Assembly: GCA_033398695.1 (NCBI GenBank)
Contig: CM065802.1
Coordinates: forward strand, 206,293,096-206,357,095
Direction of reading: 5' to 3'
Source: Orobanche coerulescens
Taxonomy: Eukaryota; Streptophyta; Magnoliopsida; Lamiales; Orobanchaceae
Length of the DNA stretch: 64,000 nt
Positions 1-9,292 of the stretch are shown here, piece by piece. Both the position numbers and the translations under genes were made by a program. Each line of letters opens with the position of its first letter. Position 1 is the stretch's first letter. The notes under the pieces were generated by a model that saw only the letters and a program-made list of their open reading frames with translations, ran no database searches and was not told the origin of the DNA.

Positions 1-51
1 TGCCCTGTATCAAAGTAATATGTCATTATATAAATATTTTTACAGTAATGT

Positions 52-300
52 TTACTTGTACATGTAAATTGAGATTAATTGATTTACCTTTGATTTGTTC
101 ATCTCTGTAATCATGGTCTCAGATGTCTCAGGTGCATATTCATTGATGATGTCCTCTAGAACTTGCATATCAACTGCTTCATCTTCCATTGCTCTAGTTG
201 CTTCACCACTCTCTATTTTCCTTTTCTCACAGCTCACTCTGTTGTGTCCTACTTCTTTACAATAACCACATATGCAAGTCCTTTGTTGTCTTTTGATTTT
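52..300 (-). CDS. MULE transposase CCHC zinc knuckle tail
   Basis: The stretch CGYCKEVGHNRVSC fits a CX2CX4HX4C zinc knuckle, the usual last module of this MULE transposase type. It is followed by an acidic tail of about 50 residues and a stop at 52. The frame differs from the upstream SWIM block, so a frameshift lies near 260-300. The frame runs open further upstream, but only this part matches the transposase. Confidence 0.7.
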   Translation of the reverse strand, partial: KIKRQQRTCICGYCKEVGHNRVSCEKRKIESGEATRAMEDEAVDMQVLEDIINEYAPETSETMITEMNKSKVNQLISIYMYK

Positions 301-1066
301 GTAGTTCTTTGGTCTTTGAAATGGAAGCCATTGGCTTTCCTCTACATCTCTTTCTTTTCTTCCCAATCACTTCATCAGCTTCTGGCCTCCTTGCATTTTG
401 TGGTCTTCCAACTGCTCTGTTAACATTAGGTGGAAAACATGGTGTAATACCAGTAATTGGCCATTCAATTCTTCCATTGATTGGCATTATAGAATGCTGA
501 TACACTCTCTTGAAAGTTTCAACATGGTAACATGCATGGACAAAGTCAGACACTCTCAATCGTCTGTTTGAAATGACAGCCACTGCATGCAAGCAAGGTA
601 TCCCACTAAGCTCCCATCTGTTGCAACCACATGTCTTCTGTTCAAGATTGACATGGTACCTGGAACCATCACTTGTTTCAACGCTGTAATTCCAGTCATT
701 TGCCTTGATGAGGATACAATGATCAAGTTTGTCCTTCAATGCTTCAATCATTTTCAAGATCTTAGGACAAATCTTTCCCTTCCATTTTCCAGCTTGCTTC
801 TCTCTGTTCTTTACCAATCTTTTCATCATATACTCATGCAACCACTCCAACATACTTAGTATGTTCTTCTCCCTCCCTTCTCCAATAGCTGAATTGAAGG
901 TTTCACAGCCATTATTTAGTAGCATGTCAGCTTTTGAGTGGGTTCTAAAATGGGATCTACTCCAATTCTTTGGATCCTTATCATTCACCACTCTGCTGAC
1001 CTTTGGATTAAGGTTATGGATCTCTTTCATTCGCATTGAAGATCCCCTTTGTGGAAGCTCTAGCAC
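257..1066 (-). CDS. MULE transposase C-terminal region with SWIM zinc finger
   Basis: A 269-residue block. It carries the conserved NNGCETFNSAI segment that follows the catalytic core, a helical region, and a SWIM zinc finger CGCNRWELSGIPCLHAVAV of form CxC-x8-CxH, all typical of plant MULE transposases. The end is basic and proline-rich (GRPQNARRPEADE, KKRKRCRGKPM). The reading frame ends near 257, and a CCHC knuckle continues in another frame. Confidence 0.85.
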   Translation of the reverse strand: MLELPQRGSSMRMKEIHNLNPKVSRVVNDKDPKNWSRSHFRTHSKADMLLNNGCETFNSAIGEGREKNILSMLEWLHEYMMKRLVKNREKQAGKWKGKICPKILKMIEALKDKLDHCILIKANDWNYSVETSDGSRYHVNLEQKTCGCNRWELSGIPCLHAVAVISNRRLRVSDFVHACYHVETFKRVYQHSIMPINGRIEWPITGITPCFPPNVNRAVGRPQNARRPEADEVIGKKRKRCRGKPMASISKTKELQNQKTTKDLHMWLL

Positions 1067-1326
1067 CTTCCATAAGAGTATCTTATATGCTTCTCCTATG
1101 AAACCACTCTCTTGAAATTTCCATGGAGGTGTCTAACACAAAACCTCTGCTCTGCTCCACTAAAATGCTCATTAAATGCATTTATGAGTCCCTTTGTTTG
1201 TCGGACATTATACACCAATCTTCGCTCTATCTAGTCCAAGATCTTGTTTAAGCACACTAAGAAACCAGCCCCGATTTTAGAATTCTCTTTCAAAACCACA
1301 CACGGGCAAGTGGATACATGCGATTG
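1067..1326 (-). pseudogene. Broken MULE DDE core
   Basis: Between the two long coding blocks, short stretches typical of the MULE core are visible in different frames. These are MYPLA, then MSDKQ carrying the second aspartate context, then GLINAFNEHF and RFCVRHLHGNF. They switch frame by one base after MSDKQ, and an in-frame TAG lies upstream. The core is therefore present at DNA level but interrupted by at least one indel and stop. Confidence 0.6.
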
Positions 1327-2235
1327 TTAGGATCGGTACACCAGCAGTGTGAGCAACACACCTTTGTATGGTCCTTTCAAATGACAACCATCTATCCCAA
1401 TAAATGGCCTACAACCATCATGAAACCCTCTCTTCAAAGCCTCAAGGCACACATACATTCTATCAAATCTACCCTCCTCATCAGTTCCTAGAATCAAGGT
1501 TGAGCCCGGGTTGGTTCTCTTAACTTCTGCAATGTAATCCCACAAGGCCCCATATTGGTCTTCAGAACTTCCCTCCAACAACCTCAATGCATATTTTTTA
1601 GCCTTGTAAGCCTGATTTCTTGATATTTCTACCCCAATTTCCTCCTCTACATCTTTTTGGAAGGTGCTCATATCTCTCTTTGAATTGTTTTGGAATTTAA
1701 CTAAGAATCTCTTAGCCACCCACTTGTAGGTTAGGTTAGTTGTTTTCTTGGCTCTGGTGCAGGTGTGTCTTGGGTACAACTCATGGATAAACCAACTTTC
1801 TTCATTTTGTGCTTTCAAAAGATGACACTTCCATTTGCACTTTTTAACAGAACACTTTGCATGAACCCTACCCTTGTCACTTTTTGGGAACTTAATCACT
1901 CTTTTTGTTTTAATAGCAATTGAATTAATGGCATTTCTGAAAATCTCTTTACTAGAAAACTTAAGCCCAGGTTTCAATACTGGATCATACATATCAGACT
2001 CATCAAATGACTTCAACCTAGGCTTAGGAACTTCAACATCAGAATCATCAGTATTTAGTTCATCACCACTCTCAAATAAATTTCTGTCTCCAACATCTTC
2101 CTCACCTGATTCCTCACTAAGCAACATATCTTCATAATCACTCTCTTCTGACTCAATAACACAACCATGCTCACCATCCCCACCACCTGCCCTCTCATCA
2201 TTCTCCTCATCTTCCCTCTCACTTAGCTCATTCAA
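1327..2235 (-). CDS. MULE transposase MuDR N-terminal region and start of DDE core
   Basis: A block of about 300 residues. The first 80 are strongly acidic (runs of E and D). A MuDR-type DNA-binding region follows with FSSKEIFRNAINSIAIK, the cysteine pair CSVKKCKWKC and the HTCTRAKK segment. The end carries FIGIDGCHLKGPYKGVLL, which holds the first catalytic aspartate (IDGCHL). The frame then stops at 1327, immediately before the second and third acidic residues. The rest of the core is out of frame downstream. Confidence 0.8.
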   Translation of the reverse strand: MNELSEREDEENDERAGGGDGEHGCVIESEESDYEDMLLSEESGEEDVGDRNLFESGDELNTDDSDVEVPKPRLKSFDESDMYDPVLKPGLKFSSKEIFRNAINSIAIKTKRVIKFPKSDKGRVHAKCSVKKCKWKCHLLKAQNEESWFIHELYPRHTCTRAKKTTNLTYKWVAKRFLVKFQNNSKRDMSTFQKDVEEEIGVEISRNQAYKAKKYALRLLEGSSEDQYGALWDYIAEVKRTNPGSTLILGTDEEGRFDRMYVCLEALKRGFHDGCRPFIGIDGCHLKGPYKGVLLTLLVYRS

Positions 2236-2420
2236 ATCATCACCACTTTACGCTGATTGTACTCACTATCACTTAGCTCATGGTTATAATCACTATCACC
2301 ATCATGAAACGCATCTCTATGTTACGAACCTCAATTTCGAACTCTCCCAATGTATGTCTTAATCATAATGAAGAACAACATCATGAAGGACAACATCATG
2401 AACTCGGCCTATTAACAATA

Positions 2421-2914
2421 CTAGGCTCTTGGGTAATTACAGTTACGAATCATTTTGGGCCAGTGAGATTGTGTATCATGAATTGGTGGTGGGGGAATTA
2501 GTTGAGATTGGTCCATAATTGGTGGTGTTGGCTGAGATTGGTCCATAATTGGTGGTGTTGGCTGAGATTGGTTCAGATGTATTGGTGGAAATATGCTAGC
2601 ATCAACAAATATTGCAACAATCCTACTCCCTTTGATTGCTTCAGACCACAAATACTTAACTTCATTGTCATTTATTATCAATTTAAACCCACCAGACAGA
2701 TAATAACAACCCTTCACATCATATATTCCCACTTCTTTAAGCAACTGTTTCAAACCAGCAACACATGCAAACACTTCCTCAACATAATCAAATTTAAACA
2801 CACTACCACCTATGTACCTAGATGCAGTAATTACACCAGCCGTCGTACCCATTATACCATGTTTAAATTCCCCACCATAAAATGCATGAAGGGTAACACT
2901 ATTGCTACCAGGAT
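2421..2914 (-). CDS. MULE N-terminal PB1-like domain (exon 2 block)
   Basis: This exon starts just after the acceptor AG at 2916-2915. It encodes a leader with LHAFYGGEF, then YIGGSVFKFDYVEEVFACV, and a block ending in the FVDAS region. This is the PB1-like module found at the N-terminus of many plant MULE transposases. It ends in a repeat-rich linker with MDQSQPTPPI twice and a third variant, then stops at 2421. Downstream MULE sequence resumes in another frame, so the linker holds a frameshift or stop. It is a partial coding block, not an independent gene. Confidence 0.65.
2509..2570 (+). repeat. 30-bp direct repeat in MULE linker
   Basis: Two near-perfect 30-bp copies containing TTGGTCCATAATTGGTGGTG lie side by side, with a partial third. 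On the minus strand they encode the repeated MDQSQPTPPI linker between the PB1-like and MuDR domains. Such linkers expand easily by slippage. Confidence 0.8.
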
Positions 2915-3052
2915 CTGCAAAATATTATTAACAACTAAATTTAACATCTTAAATTACATAATAATCGTAGTTTCATTAAGAGAATTAAGGAGACACTCAC
3001 GATAGACTGGAGGAGGGAAGAAATTGTTCCTCTGCTCTCGAATCATCATCAT

Positions 3053-3429
3053 GTTGCTAAGATTGAAGCTCACTCCAATTCCTCACAACAATGTCGGGTG
3101 ATATTGACTTACTTTATCGCCAAAAATCGGGATATGAATTTAGGGATTAGGGTATGTGCGAATTGTGGAAGAATTGAGAAGGGGATTGATGTTTGGGATT
3201 TAGGGTTCTTTTTCCGTTTTAATCGCCTTTTGTTATTTTTGAATTCAGTTTTTTTTTGTTTGTTTAATTTAGCCAAAAAATCGGGCTTTTAATTTCGCCA
3301 AAAACGCATCAGCGTTTCTTCCACGAGTACTGTCCACGCGAGCCGCACGTGATATATAATGGGGCAAATTGGCGAGTTCGGTCACGTGCGGTGCACATGG
3401 TACTTTCCGGTGCCGGAGGATAAAATTGA
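3053..3429 (-). other. MULE 5' leader and subterminal region
   Basis: No coding sequence is supported. The stretch lies between the transposase start and the terminal repeat region and should hold the transposon promoter. TATATAT-like sequence near 3352-3358 is compatible with a TATA box on the minus strand, about 300 bp upstream of the start codon. Confidence 0.4.
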
Positions 3430-3529
3430 ACCAAATTTACACAATAACAGGCATGATCGAAACATGGTTAGAATACCGGGCATATTCGAAACAGGGGTTG
3501 CAATAAAGGGCATAAACGGTAATTTCCCC
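3430..3529 (-). repeat. MULE terminal region with about 28-bp sub-repeats
   Basis: Read inward from 3529, the end begins GGGGAAATTACC. It then shows three related units of about 28 bp, each with GTTT-n-ATGCC and a following ATT-rich part (GTTTATGCCC, GTTTCGAATATGCCC, GTTTCGATCATGCC). Sub-repeats of this kind are typical of long plant MULE terminal inverted repeats. The partner repeat is outside the window, so inverted-repeat status is inferred. Confidence 0.6.
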
Positions 3530-4382
3530 GATTTGTTTCGCTAGCCAGCTCGGGAGGGTCCTTCGAGGCCTCGAGTGGGATTTGTGGCTTCGTCCCGGTC
3601 CTAGGCAATGCGCGTGTGCGATTATGTTTTGTTGATTTTATGTCCGTCGAGGACACGTGATGTTGGGCTCTGGCCCTGTGAATTATTGTCGGTTTTCTAT
3701 TTGTGAAAACAAAACCTTTGGGCTGTGACCCTGTTGATTTTTGGAAAGATAAGGATTTGAAAATCCTAAGTTGTTTTCTATCAAAACTCTCGATAGCATT
3801 TAAACGGTTTTATAAATTGTTTTCCCTTGATTTGTGACCTTTCGGTTTTAGAATAGTTTACCAAACTCTTGCCTCGGGAAGTGCTTTTCGTTACGTTTGG
3901 ATTTTTTTGAGGATTCCTGGTTATTGTTATTCGTGTAATGTGAATTGTATGGCTCGTATTTGCACTTGTACTTGCACTAGCAAAACAGTGTAGTTTTGCT
4001 AACCCCCGAGTATTCGGGGGGTGGACGTCTATTTTTGCATTCAGGTTTTGGAGCATAGCACAGGGTCGGCGCGAAGGATGATGAAAGATGAACGATACTA
4101 ATCACACGAGGTTCCGTTGATGTCGTATTGGTCCAGTTGTATTTTCTTTTCCGCTGCGGTATCTTTTCCCCATTGTACGGGAGTTTATTGTATTTTGACC
4201 CCTGCGTGGGTATGTGTTTGGAATTGAGTTGTATGTTATTATTGAAAGACCAAGTCGGTCTACTGAGTCATTTTAGCCTTAAAGGCGATGTTTAGATGTT
4301 TGATTTTAGTTATCAGCCTAGTAGATCCTCGAGGAGAGGGTCTACGGCGTGTAATATCCCTGAGTGGATTGGGGGTGTTACA
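3530..4382 (+). mobile_element. Element A, 5' LTR (truncated by MULE)
   Basis: These 853 bp align without indels to 8110-8962 and differ at roughly 14 positions by eye, so this is the right part of the 5' LTR. It ends GGGGGTGTTACA. The missing left 1.6 kb should lie beyond the MULE outside the window. Near the end sit two adjacent hairpins (3980-4020) and a 33-bp terminal module that begins with an LTR-start-like TGTAATATCC. Confidence 0.9.
3980..4020 (+). other. Twin hairpins in element A LTR
   Basis: GCAAAAC-n6-GTTTTGC (3980-3999) is followed after three bases by CCCCCGA-GTAT-TCGGGGG (4003-4020). Both stems are perfect 7-bp inverted repeats. The pair recurs at 8560-8600, at 35140-35180 and near 44012-44052. 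It is conserved in all A-type LTR ends and lies in the 3' part of the LTR, likely in transcribed R/U5 RNA. Confidence 0.75.
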
Positions 4383-4386
4383 TAAA

Positions 4387-4403
4387 TGGTATCGGAGCTT
4401 AGG
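4387..4403 (+). promoter_or_regulatory. Element A primer binding site
   Basis: TGGTATCGGAGCTTAGG lies four bases after the LTR end. It matches the complement of the initiator tRNA-Met 3' end (TGGTATCAGAGC) with one change. This fixes the LTR boundary and the plus orientation. Confidence 0.85.
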
Positions 4404-6448
4404 TTGAGGAAACCTAGGCTGTCGGGTCAAGTCGTGTTGTTTGAGTCTTGTTTCGTCGGATTTTATCTGACTGAGTCGTGTCGCGACGCGTCGTCTGAGT
4501 TTGTTGGTCGTGATTAGTATCGTGGGCGATCATCATCTTCATGCGACCTGTGAATGTAAGTCTCCCTTCTTTGTGTTGTGCCTCGTGTGACACGAGCTAT
4601 TTTTATGATTATTTGTTAAGTGACGGAATCCTCTTATGGATTTTGATTTCGTGATATGTGGTTATTTGACTCTCATATTTCGTTCATATGAGGAGTAGTG
4701 TTCTTTGGATTGTGCATGTTGAACGTATTTCTTTTATCCATTGCGTGAGTTCTTTTGTAATGACTTTCGGTATTTTACCGACCGAGTTTTATTTCGAAAA
4801 CCGATTCCCTTAATCGAGTTTTTAGCATTATGGCCTTGATCGCTTTGGCGAAATTCTTATGACGGTATTTAGTATTTTGTAAATGGCTTTCGTGAGTTTT
4901 GAAATATTACCGTCATCGGCCTTTTTGGCGTTTTTGTAAATGGTTTTTAGCACAGTGAGTTCGTAGCGGGACCCACGGCGCTATAATATTTTGTGTAATT
5001 ACAGAAATTTTTGGGCATTCTAGCCCATTGAATTATCTTTGAAAAAAGCTTGAGTATCTTAGAAAATAAATTTCGAGACGTACTTTCAAAATGAATTATT
5101 TTCTCGTGGTACATCCAAGATGCCACAATATGTTTCAAAATTCTTCTACCGCGAGGACCCAAAATGTTTTGAGATATTTTCAATGTTTTATAAACACTTT
5201 TACTTAGACCCGAGGGTCGAATATTTCCGAAAGTTTTTCACGAAAAGAAAGTGTCCTCATTTTTATCAAATGCGAGATGGTTCTCCAAAGTCTCGATAAC
5301 GACGTTTCACGTTTGTACTTTTTCTTGAAAGGTGATACTCAAGATCAACCGGCATTTTTCTAAATTATTTTCAAAAGGATGTTTCTGTCGATTGCCTGTT
5401 GTGTCGTCTCCTTGATTTCGTTATTGTGAGTAGCGGGGACGACCTTCTTTTAGAAGAGGTCGAATATAATACCCATATTATTTTTGGCTTCTGCATTTTC
5501 TCTTTCTCAATTCTATAGACTCGCTCGTGTTCGTTGATACTTTCTGAACTTGTTGTGTATTCCGGTTTCATCGTTCGAACGAGCTGTGATCTTGTTTTGG
5601 GTCGATCTGGTTATCGCTGTGACTTTTTCGAGTTCGGTTCGATTCTTGTGAACCTTGTTCGGAAGTAACACCCTTTGGTTCTACTAGCTCTTCTATTCGA
5701 CATGGATCGGATTTTGAATTTCTGTATTTTCGACTCCGTCGACTCGTTTATGTTCGTTGACATTTCTGAACTTTCCCTATCCCTTGCTTTTGTTGATCGA
5801 ACGAGTGTGGTATTGTTTTGGAATAACTCATTTGTCGCTGTGACTTTTCAATCGCTATTCCCTATCCTGTGGATCTTATGGGAATGCATGCCTTGTAGTT
5901 CTCACCAGATCATCCTGGGAGTTGTTGTTTGAGTTTTATTATCCTTCGTGTTTCGGACATGATTGTTCGATTTTTGTTGTCTCGATCGTTTGTTTGTTCA
6001 GTTTTTGTTCTCGTTTTGTGATTGTTGAACGTTCAGACTCCTTCGTCATTCCCTTAAGTTCGGGAAATTAGTCTCGTTTTCGATCTTCCAACCTTTGGGC
6101 GGTGGAATTCCGTATTAGTTCAGCGATTGGCTCGCGTTTCGATTGATGTACCGTTGGGTTGGTCAATCATACTGACTTTCATTCGTTGTGTTTTGTGATT
6201 GTCGGATAATTGACTTGGCTATATTATCCGTTTGATGACGCTTGTCAGTTGTTGGTTTTATTGTATCCCTAACGGCGACGTTGTGTTGGTCGTCGTGGAG
6301 CGTGTTTTCACGTCGTATGTCTCTTTGCGTTTCTTGCAGCGTTTTGCCGTTGGGCGCGAGTTTTCTATTTTTGTGTATCTCGTCGCGTTTTCCTGGCGGG
6401 TATATTGCTCCCCCCTACTTGTTTTAAGTTTCGGGACGAAACTTCTTT

Positions 6449-6462
6449 TAAGGAGGGTAGAA
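6449..6462 (+). promoter_or_regulatory. Element A polypurine tract
   Basis: AAGGAGGGTAGAA sits immediately before the 3' LTR start (TGTAATATCC at 6463). Just upstream is TTTCGGGACGAAACTTCTTT, nearly identical to the sequence before the 3' LTR of coding elements B and D. This links A to that lineage. Confidence 0.8.
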
Positions 6463-6834
6463 TGTAATATCCGCAATTTCGAATTTCGGTAATTTTCTTT
6501 TTTTGGAGGAAGTTCGTTTTGACAACTCTATCATGACGTTTCGTCATTCCGAGAATGATTAATTCTGCACTTTTTGTCATCCGAGTTCGTTTCGGTATCG
6601 TTTTGTTGAGTTTTGTGTCCTTAATCGACTTTTTCACGTGGGAGTTCGACTTTGTAAAGTCACCATTAATTCTTGGAAACTCCAAAAATTCTGAATCTTT
6701 GCAACATTATAGAGCATCAAGTTAGCTTTCCAATGGTTCAAACGGTGAGTCAATCGGAGTCCAGAAGAGGGAGTTATGGTCGAAATAGCTAAGACTACAC
6801 GCTGTGCCTTTTTCGTGTTGGAGTGGATTGTACC

Positions 6835-6936
6835 GTGTGCCGCGGCACACTTCAGCTGTGCCGTGGCACTAAGCTGATTCTTGGGCGTTTTTCTTGGCCC
6901 TGGGCCGCGGCACACTTGTCCTGTGCCGCGGCACAC
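6835..6936 (+). repeat. GTGCCGCGGCAC palindrome array (LTR A)
   Basis: Perfect GTGTGCCGCGGCACAC lies at 6835-6850, and a near copy GTGCCGTGGCAC at 6857-6868. A half-degenerate copy follows near 6903-6914, and TGTGCCGCGGCACAC at 6922-6936. Arms GTGCC/GGCAC flank a 2-nt centre. The array is about 370-475 bp into the LTR, where related LTRs carry TAGCGNNCGCTA arrays. Confidence 0.85.
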
Positions 6937-7957
6937 GGGCTTTTTCTGCGTTTTTTAGCAGATTTTCGAGGAGAAACATTCATTTTCTCCTCTCTTCTTC
7001 CTCCTACCATTCTAGGCGATTCTAAGGGCGATTTTGGGCGATTTGAGTGCTCCCGAACTTGTAGAGATCATCCACCTCAAGTCTTGTTGTAGATTTTCGA
7101 CCTCTACTTGAATCCTTCATCCAAATCAAGGTATTTTGGCTTGAACCCTTGTTTTTGTAGATTTGGGGATTTTCCTTTTTGATTTCGATTCCAATCCATT
7201 TTTGATCAATTAATTGTTGTATAAACGTTGTTTTGAACTTGTTCTATGGATTGGATACTCGTATCTTTGGTTAAATCGACCCGGGGGGTGATTTCTTTGT
7301 TCTTGAAGGGTCTTGAACATTTAATGTTCGATTAAATGTTCGAATGAGTTCCCTTTGATAGTTTGTTGGGATTTCCTTTGTTTTCGGCCTTGATTCTCGT
7401 CGTAATCATGTTTTATTATTCCTTACGGAGTATTATAGGTGCTCGATGATTCCGATGTTGAATTCTGTTGGTGATTGATGATTCATGTGGTGTTTTCCCG
7501 TAGTAATTTCGGTGCTATCGCGTTCTAGATAGTGTTCGGGAAATTGAGGGCTACCCGGCCGTATCCGTTCATTTTTTCCATTGCTCGTGATATTGAGGCA
7601 AGTACCTTATCCATACTATTCTTGTTTTGTGAATATGATAATTGGTGATCGTCTTTATGTGGTTGTTTGATTGTTTGAAATGAGTTTTCAAAAGATTCGG
7701 TTTAGCCTTGTTAAAGGCTTGCTTTCAAAACGCGTGTGTTTTGTGAATGGTGTGGTTTGAGAATGACTATGTGAACTCTATGGATATGTTTGGTGTTGAT
7801 GTTGCACTTGGTATTTTCGTGTGGACGTATATTGTTTCATTTCGGTGCATTGTGGTTTGACGTGGTGTTTTGCTAAGTGTTTGATGCTCTAGGTGAATTG
7901 TTTGAATATCCTTGATGTGATATGTTATTTGTGTGAATGTGTGGATATGGTTGAAGG

Positions 7958-8103
7958 TCTACGGTGACACATGGCACGTGATCATGTGGTCAGGATGCAA
8001 CAAGTGATTGATCCAACCGTGAGAGCCTGAGATAATCTACGGTGGCACATGGCATGCGATCATGTGTCCAGGATGCAACAAGCAATTGATCCAACCGTGA
8101 GAT
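7958..8103 (+). repeat. 78-bp tandem repeat in LTR A
   Basis: Two copies start TCTACGGTG at 7958 and 8036 and share GACACATGGCA/GGCACATGGCA, ATCATGTG, AGGATGCAACAAG and GATCCAACCGTGAGA. Unrelated-sequence tandem repeats of 72-74 bp occupy comparable places in LTRs B/D and C. Confidence 0.8.
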
Positions 8104-8559
8104 GTGTGTGATTTGTTTCGCTAGCCAGCTCGGGAGGGTCCTTCGAGGCCTCGAGTGGGATTTGTGGCTTCGTCCCGGTCCTAGGCGATGCGCGTGTGCG
8201 ATTATATTTTGTTGATTTTATGTCCGTCGAGGACACGTGATGTTGGGCTCTGGCCCTGTGAATTATTGTCGGTTTTCTATTTGTGAAAACAAAATCTTTG
8301 GGCTGTGACCCTGTTGATTTTTGGAAAGATAAGGATTTGAAAATCCTAAGTTATTTTCTATCAAAACTCTCGATGGCATTTAAACGGTTTTATAAATTGT
8401 TTTCCCTTGATTTGTGACCTTTCGGTTTTAGAATATTTTACCAAACTCTTGCCTCGGGAAGTGATTTTCGTTACGTTTGGATTTTTTTGAGGATTCCTGG
8501 TTATTGTTATTCGTGGAATGTGAATTGTATGGCTCGTATTTGCACTTGTACTTGCACTA

Positions 8560-8600
8560 GCAAAACAGTGGAGTTTTGCTAACCCCCGAGTATTCGGGGG
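8560..8600 (+). other. Twin hairpins in element A 3' LTR
   Basis: The same two perfect 7-bp stems as in the 5' LTR are present (GCAAAAC/GTTTTGC, then CCCCCGA/TCGGGGG). The loop of the first differs by one base, so the stems are conserved while the loop varies. Confidence 0.75.
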
Positions 8601-9270
8601 GTGGATGTCTATTTTTGCATTCAGGTTTTGGAGCATAGCACAGGGTCGGCACGAAGGATGATGAAAGATGAACGATACTAATCACACGAGGTTCCGTTGA
8701 TGTCGTATTGGTCCAGTTGTATTTTCTTTTCCGCTGCGGTATCTTTTCCCCGTTGTACGGGAGTTTATTGTATTTTGACCCCTGCGTGGGTATGTGTTTG
8801 GAATTGAGTTGTATGTTATTATTGAAAGACCAAGTCGGTCTACTGAGTCATTTTAGCCTTAAAGGCGATGTTTAGATGTTTGATTTTAGTTATCAGCCTG
8901 GTAGATCCTCGAGGAGAGGGTCTACGGCGTGTAATATCCCTGTGTGGATTGGGGGTGTTACAGATCCAACCATGGAATAATTAAGGAAATGATATAATAT
9001 ATCTAAATAATCATCAATCCATCATATTCCTAAGTTAAATCGGATTAAACGGATGAAAACAACCAAAACACCCAAATTCCCCAAAACTAGATTTCTAGGA
9101 AATCTGACCTGATTCGGTAGATCGGAGGATGTTATACGACGGATGATTGATGATATGAACCTCAACACTTCATGGATTCATTGTCCAACAACATCTCTAG
9201 ATGATTCACACACCCACAGCCGCGTACGGGAAGAAAAAGAATGAGAAATGGCTGAAGAAAACGCCGCTGG

Positions 9271-9282
9271 CCTTAAATAAGC
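9271..9282 (-). promoter_or_regulatory. TATA-like box of LTR I
   Basis: On the minus strand TTATTTAAGG follows the palindrome array within about 12 bp, the same order as array then TATAAAT in LTRs C and F. The match to a TATA consensus is weak. Confidence 0.4.
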
Positions 9283-9292
9283 CGATCGGCCG

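Larger units (their letters stand above)
52..3052 (-). pseudogene. MULE transposase gene, disrupted
   Basis: The gene begins at a run of three in-frame ATGs (first at 3052). A short exon to 3001 ends at donor GTGAGT, and an 86-bp intron (3000-2915) ends in TTTGCAG. Exon 2 opens in frame into the PB1-like domain. Coding blocks then follow in order but in different frames: 2914-2421, 2235-1327, 1066-257 and about 300-52. At least one break lies near 2240-2420, several lie in 1067-1326, and one lies near 260-300. Catalytic-core continuity is lost, so no functional transposase is expected. The intact domain order suggests fairly recent decay, though sequencing error could cause some of the frame changes. 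Confidence 0.8.
1..3529 (-). mobile_element. Mutator-like element (MULE), 3' part beyond the window
   Basis: A MuDR-type DNA transposon read on the minus strand. The right end is the run GGGG at 3529-3526, followed inward by a terminal region of short repeats, a leader, and a transposase gene running from about 3052 down to 52. At 3530 the sequence becomes LTR sequence that recurs uninterrupted at 8110, so the element inserted into the 5' LTR of element A. The other terminus and target duplication lie left of position 1. The transposase is broken, so this copy cannot be autonomous. The family call rests on the domain order PB1-like, MuDR N-terminal, DDE core remnant, SWIM, CCHC knuckle. Confidence 0.85.
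4383..6462 (+). mobile_element. Element A interior, non-coding
   Basis: The 2.08 kb interior has a primer binding site and polypurine tract but no gag, protease, reverse transcriptase or integrase. Open frames here are short, overlap on both strands and carry no domain. It is homologous along much of its length to the interior of element F (41074-43057, 49929-52241), with conserved stretches near 5675-5932 and 6050-6462. The element is a large non-autonomous LTR retrotransposon derivative, dependent on proteins from a relative. Confidence 0.8.
6463..8962 (+). mobile_element. Element A, 3' LTR (complete)
   Basis: A 2.5 kb LTR from TGTAATATCC to GGGGGTGTTACA. In order it holds an array of GTGCCGCGGCAC palindromes (6835-6936), a block with GAGGCAAGTACC near 7592, two 78-bp tandem repeats (7958-8103), twin hairpins and the 33-bp terminal module. 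No coding sequence was found. It abuts inverted LTR fragment I at 8963, so element A appears to have inserted into I. Confidence 0.9.

Noticed and set aside
5675..5932. Open frame in element A interior with a related frame in element F (42621-42851, 51478-51708)
   Set aside because: Similarity is explained by DNA homology of the non-coding interiors. There is no domain, and frames are open on the opposite strand nearby as well.
8963..8976. Similar flank after two A-type LTR ends (GATCCAACCATGG at 8963, GACCCGTCCATGG at 35542)
   Set aside because: The match is short and ends at once. A common insertion site cannot be supported.
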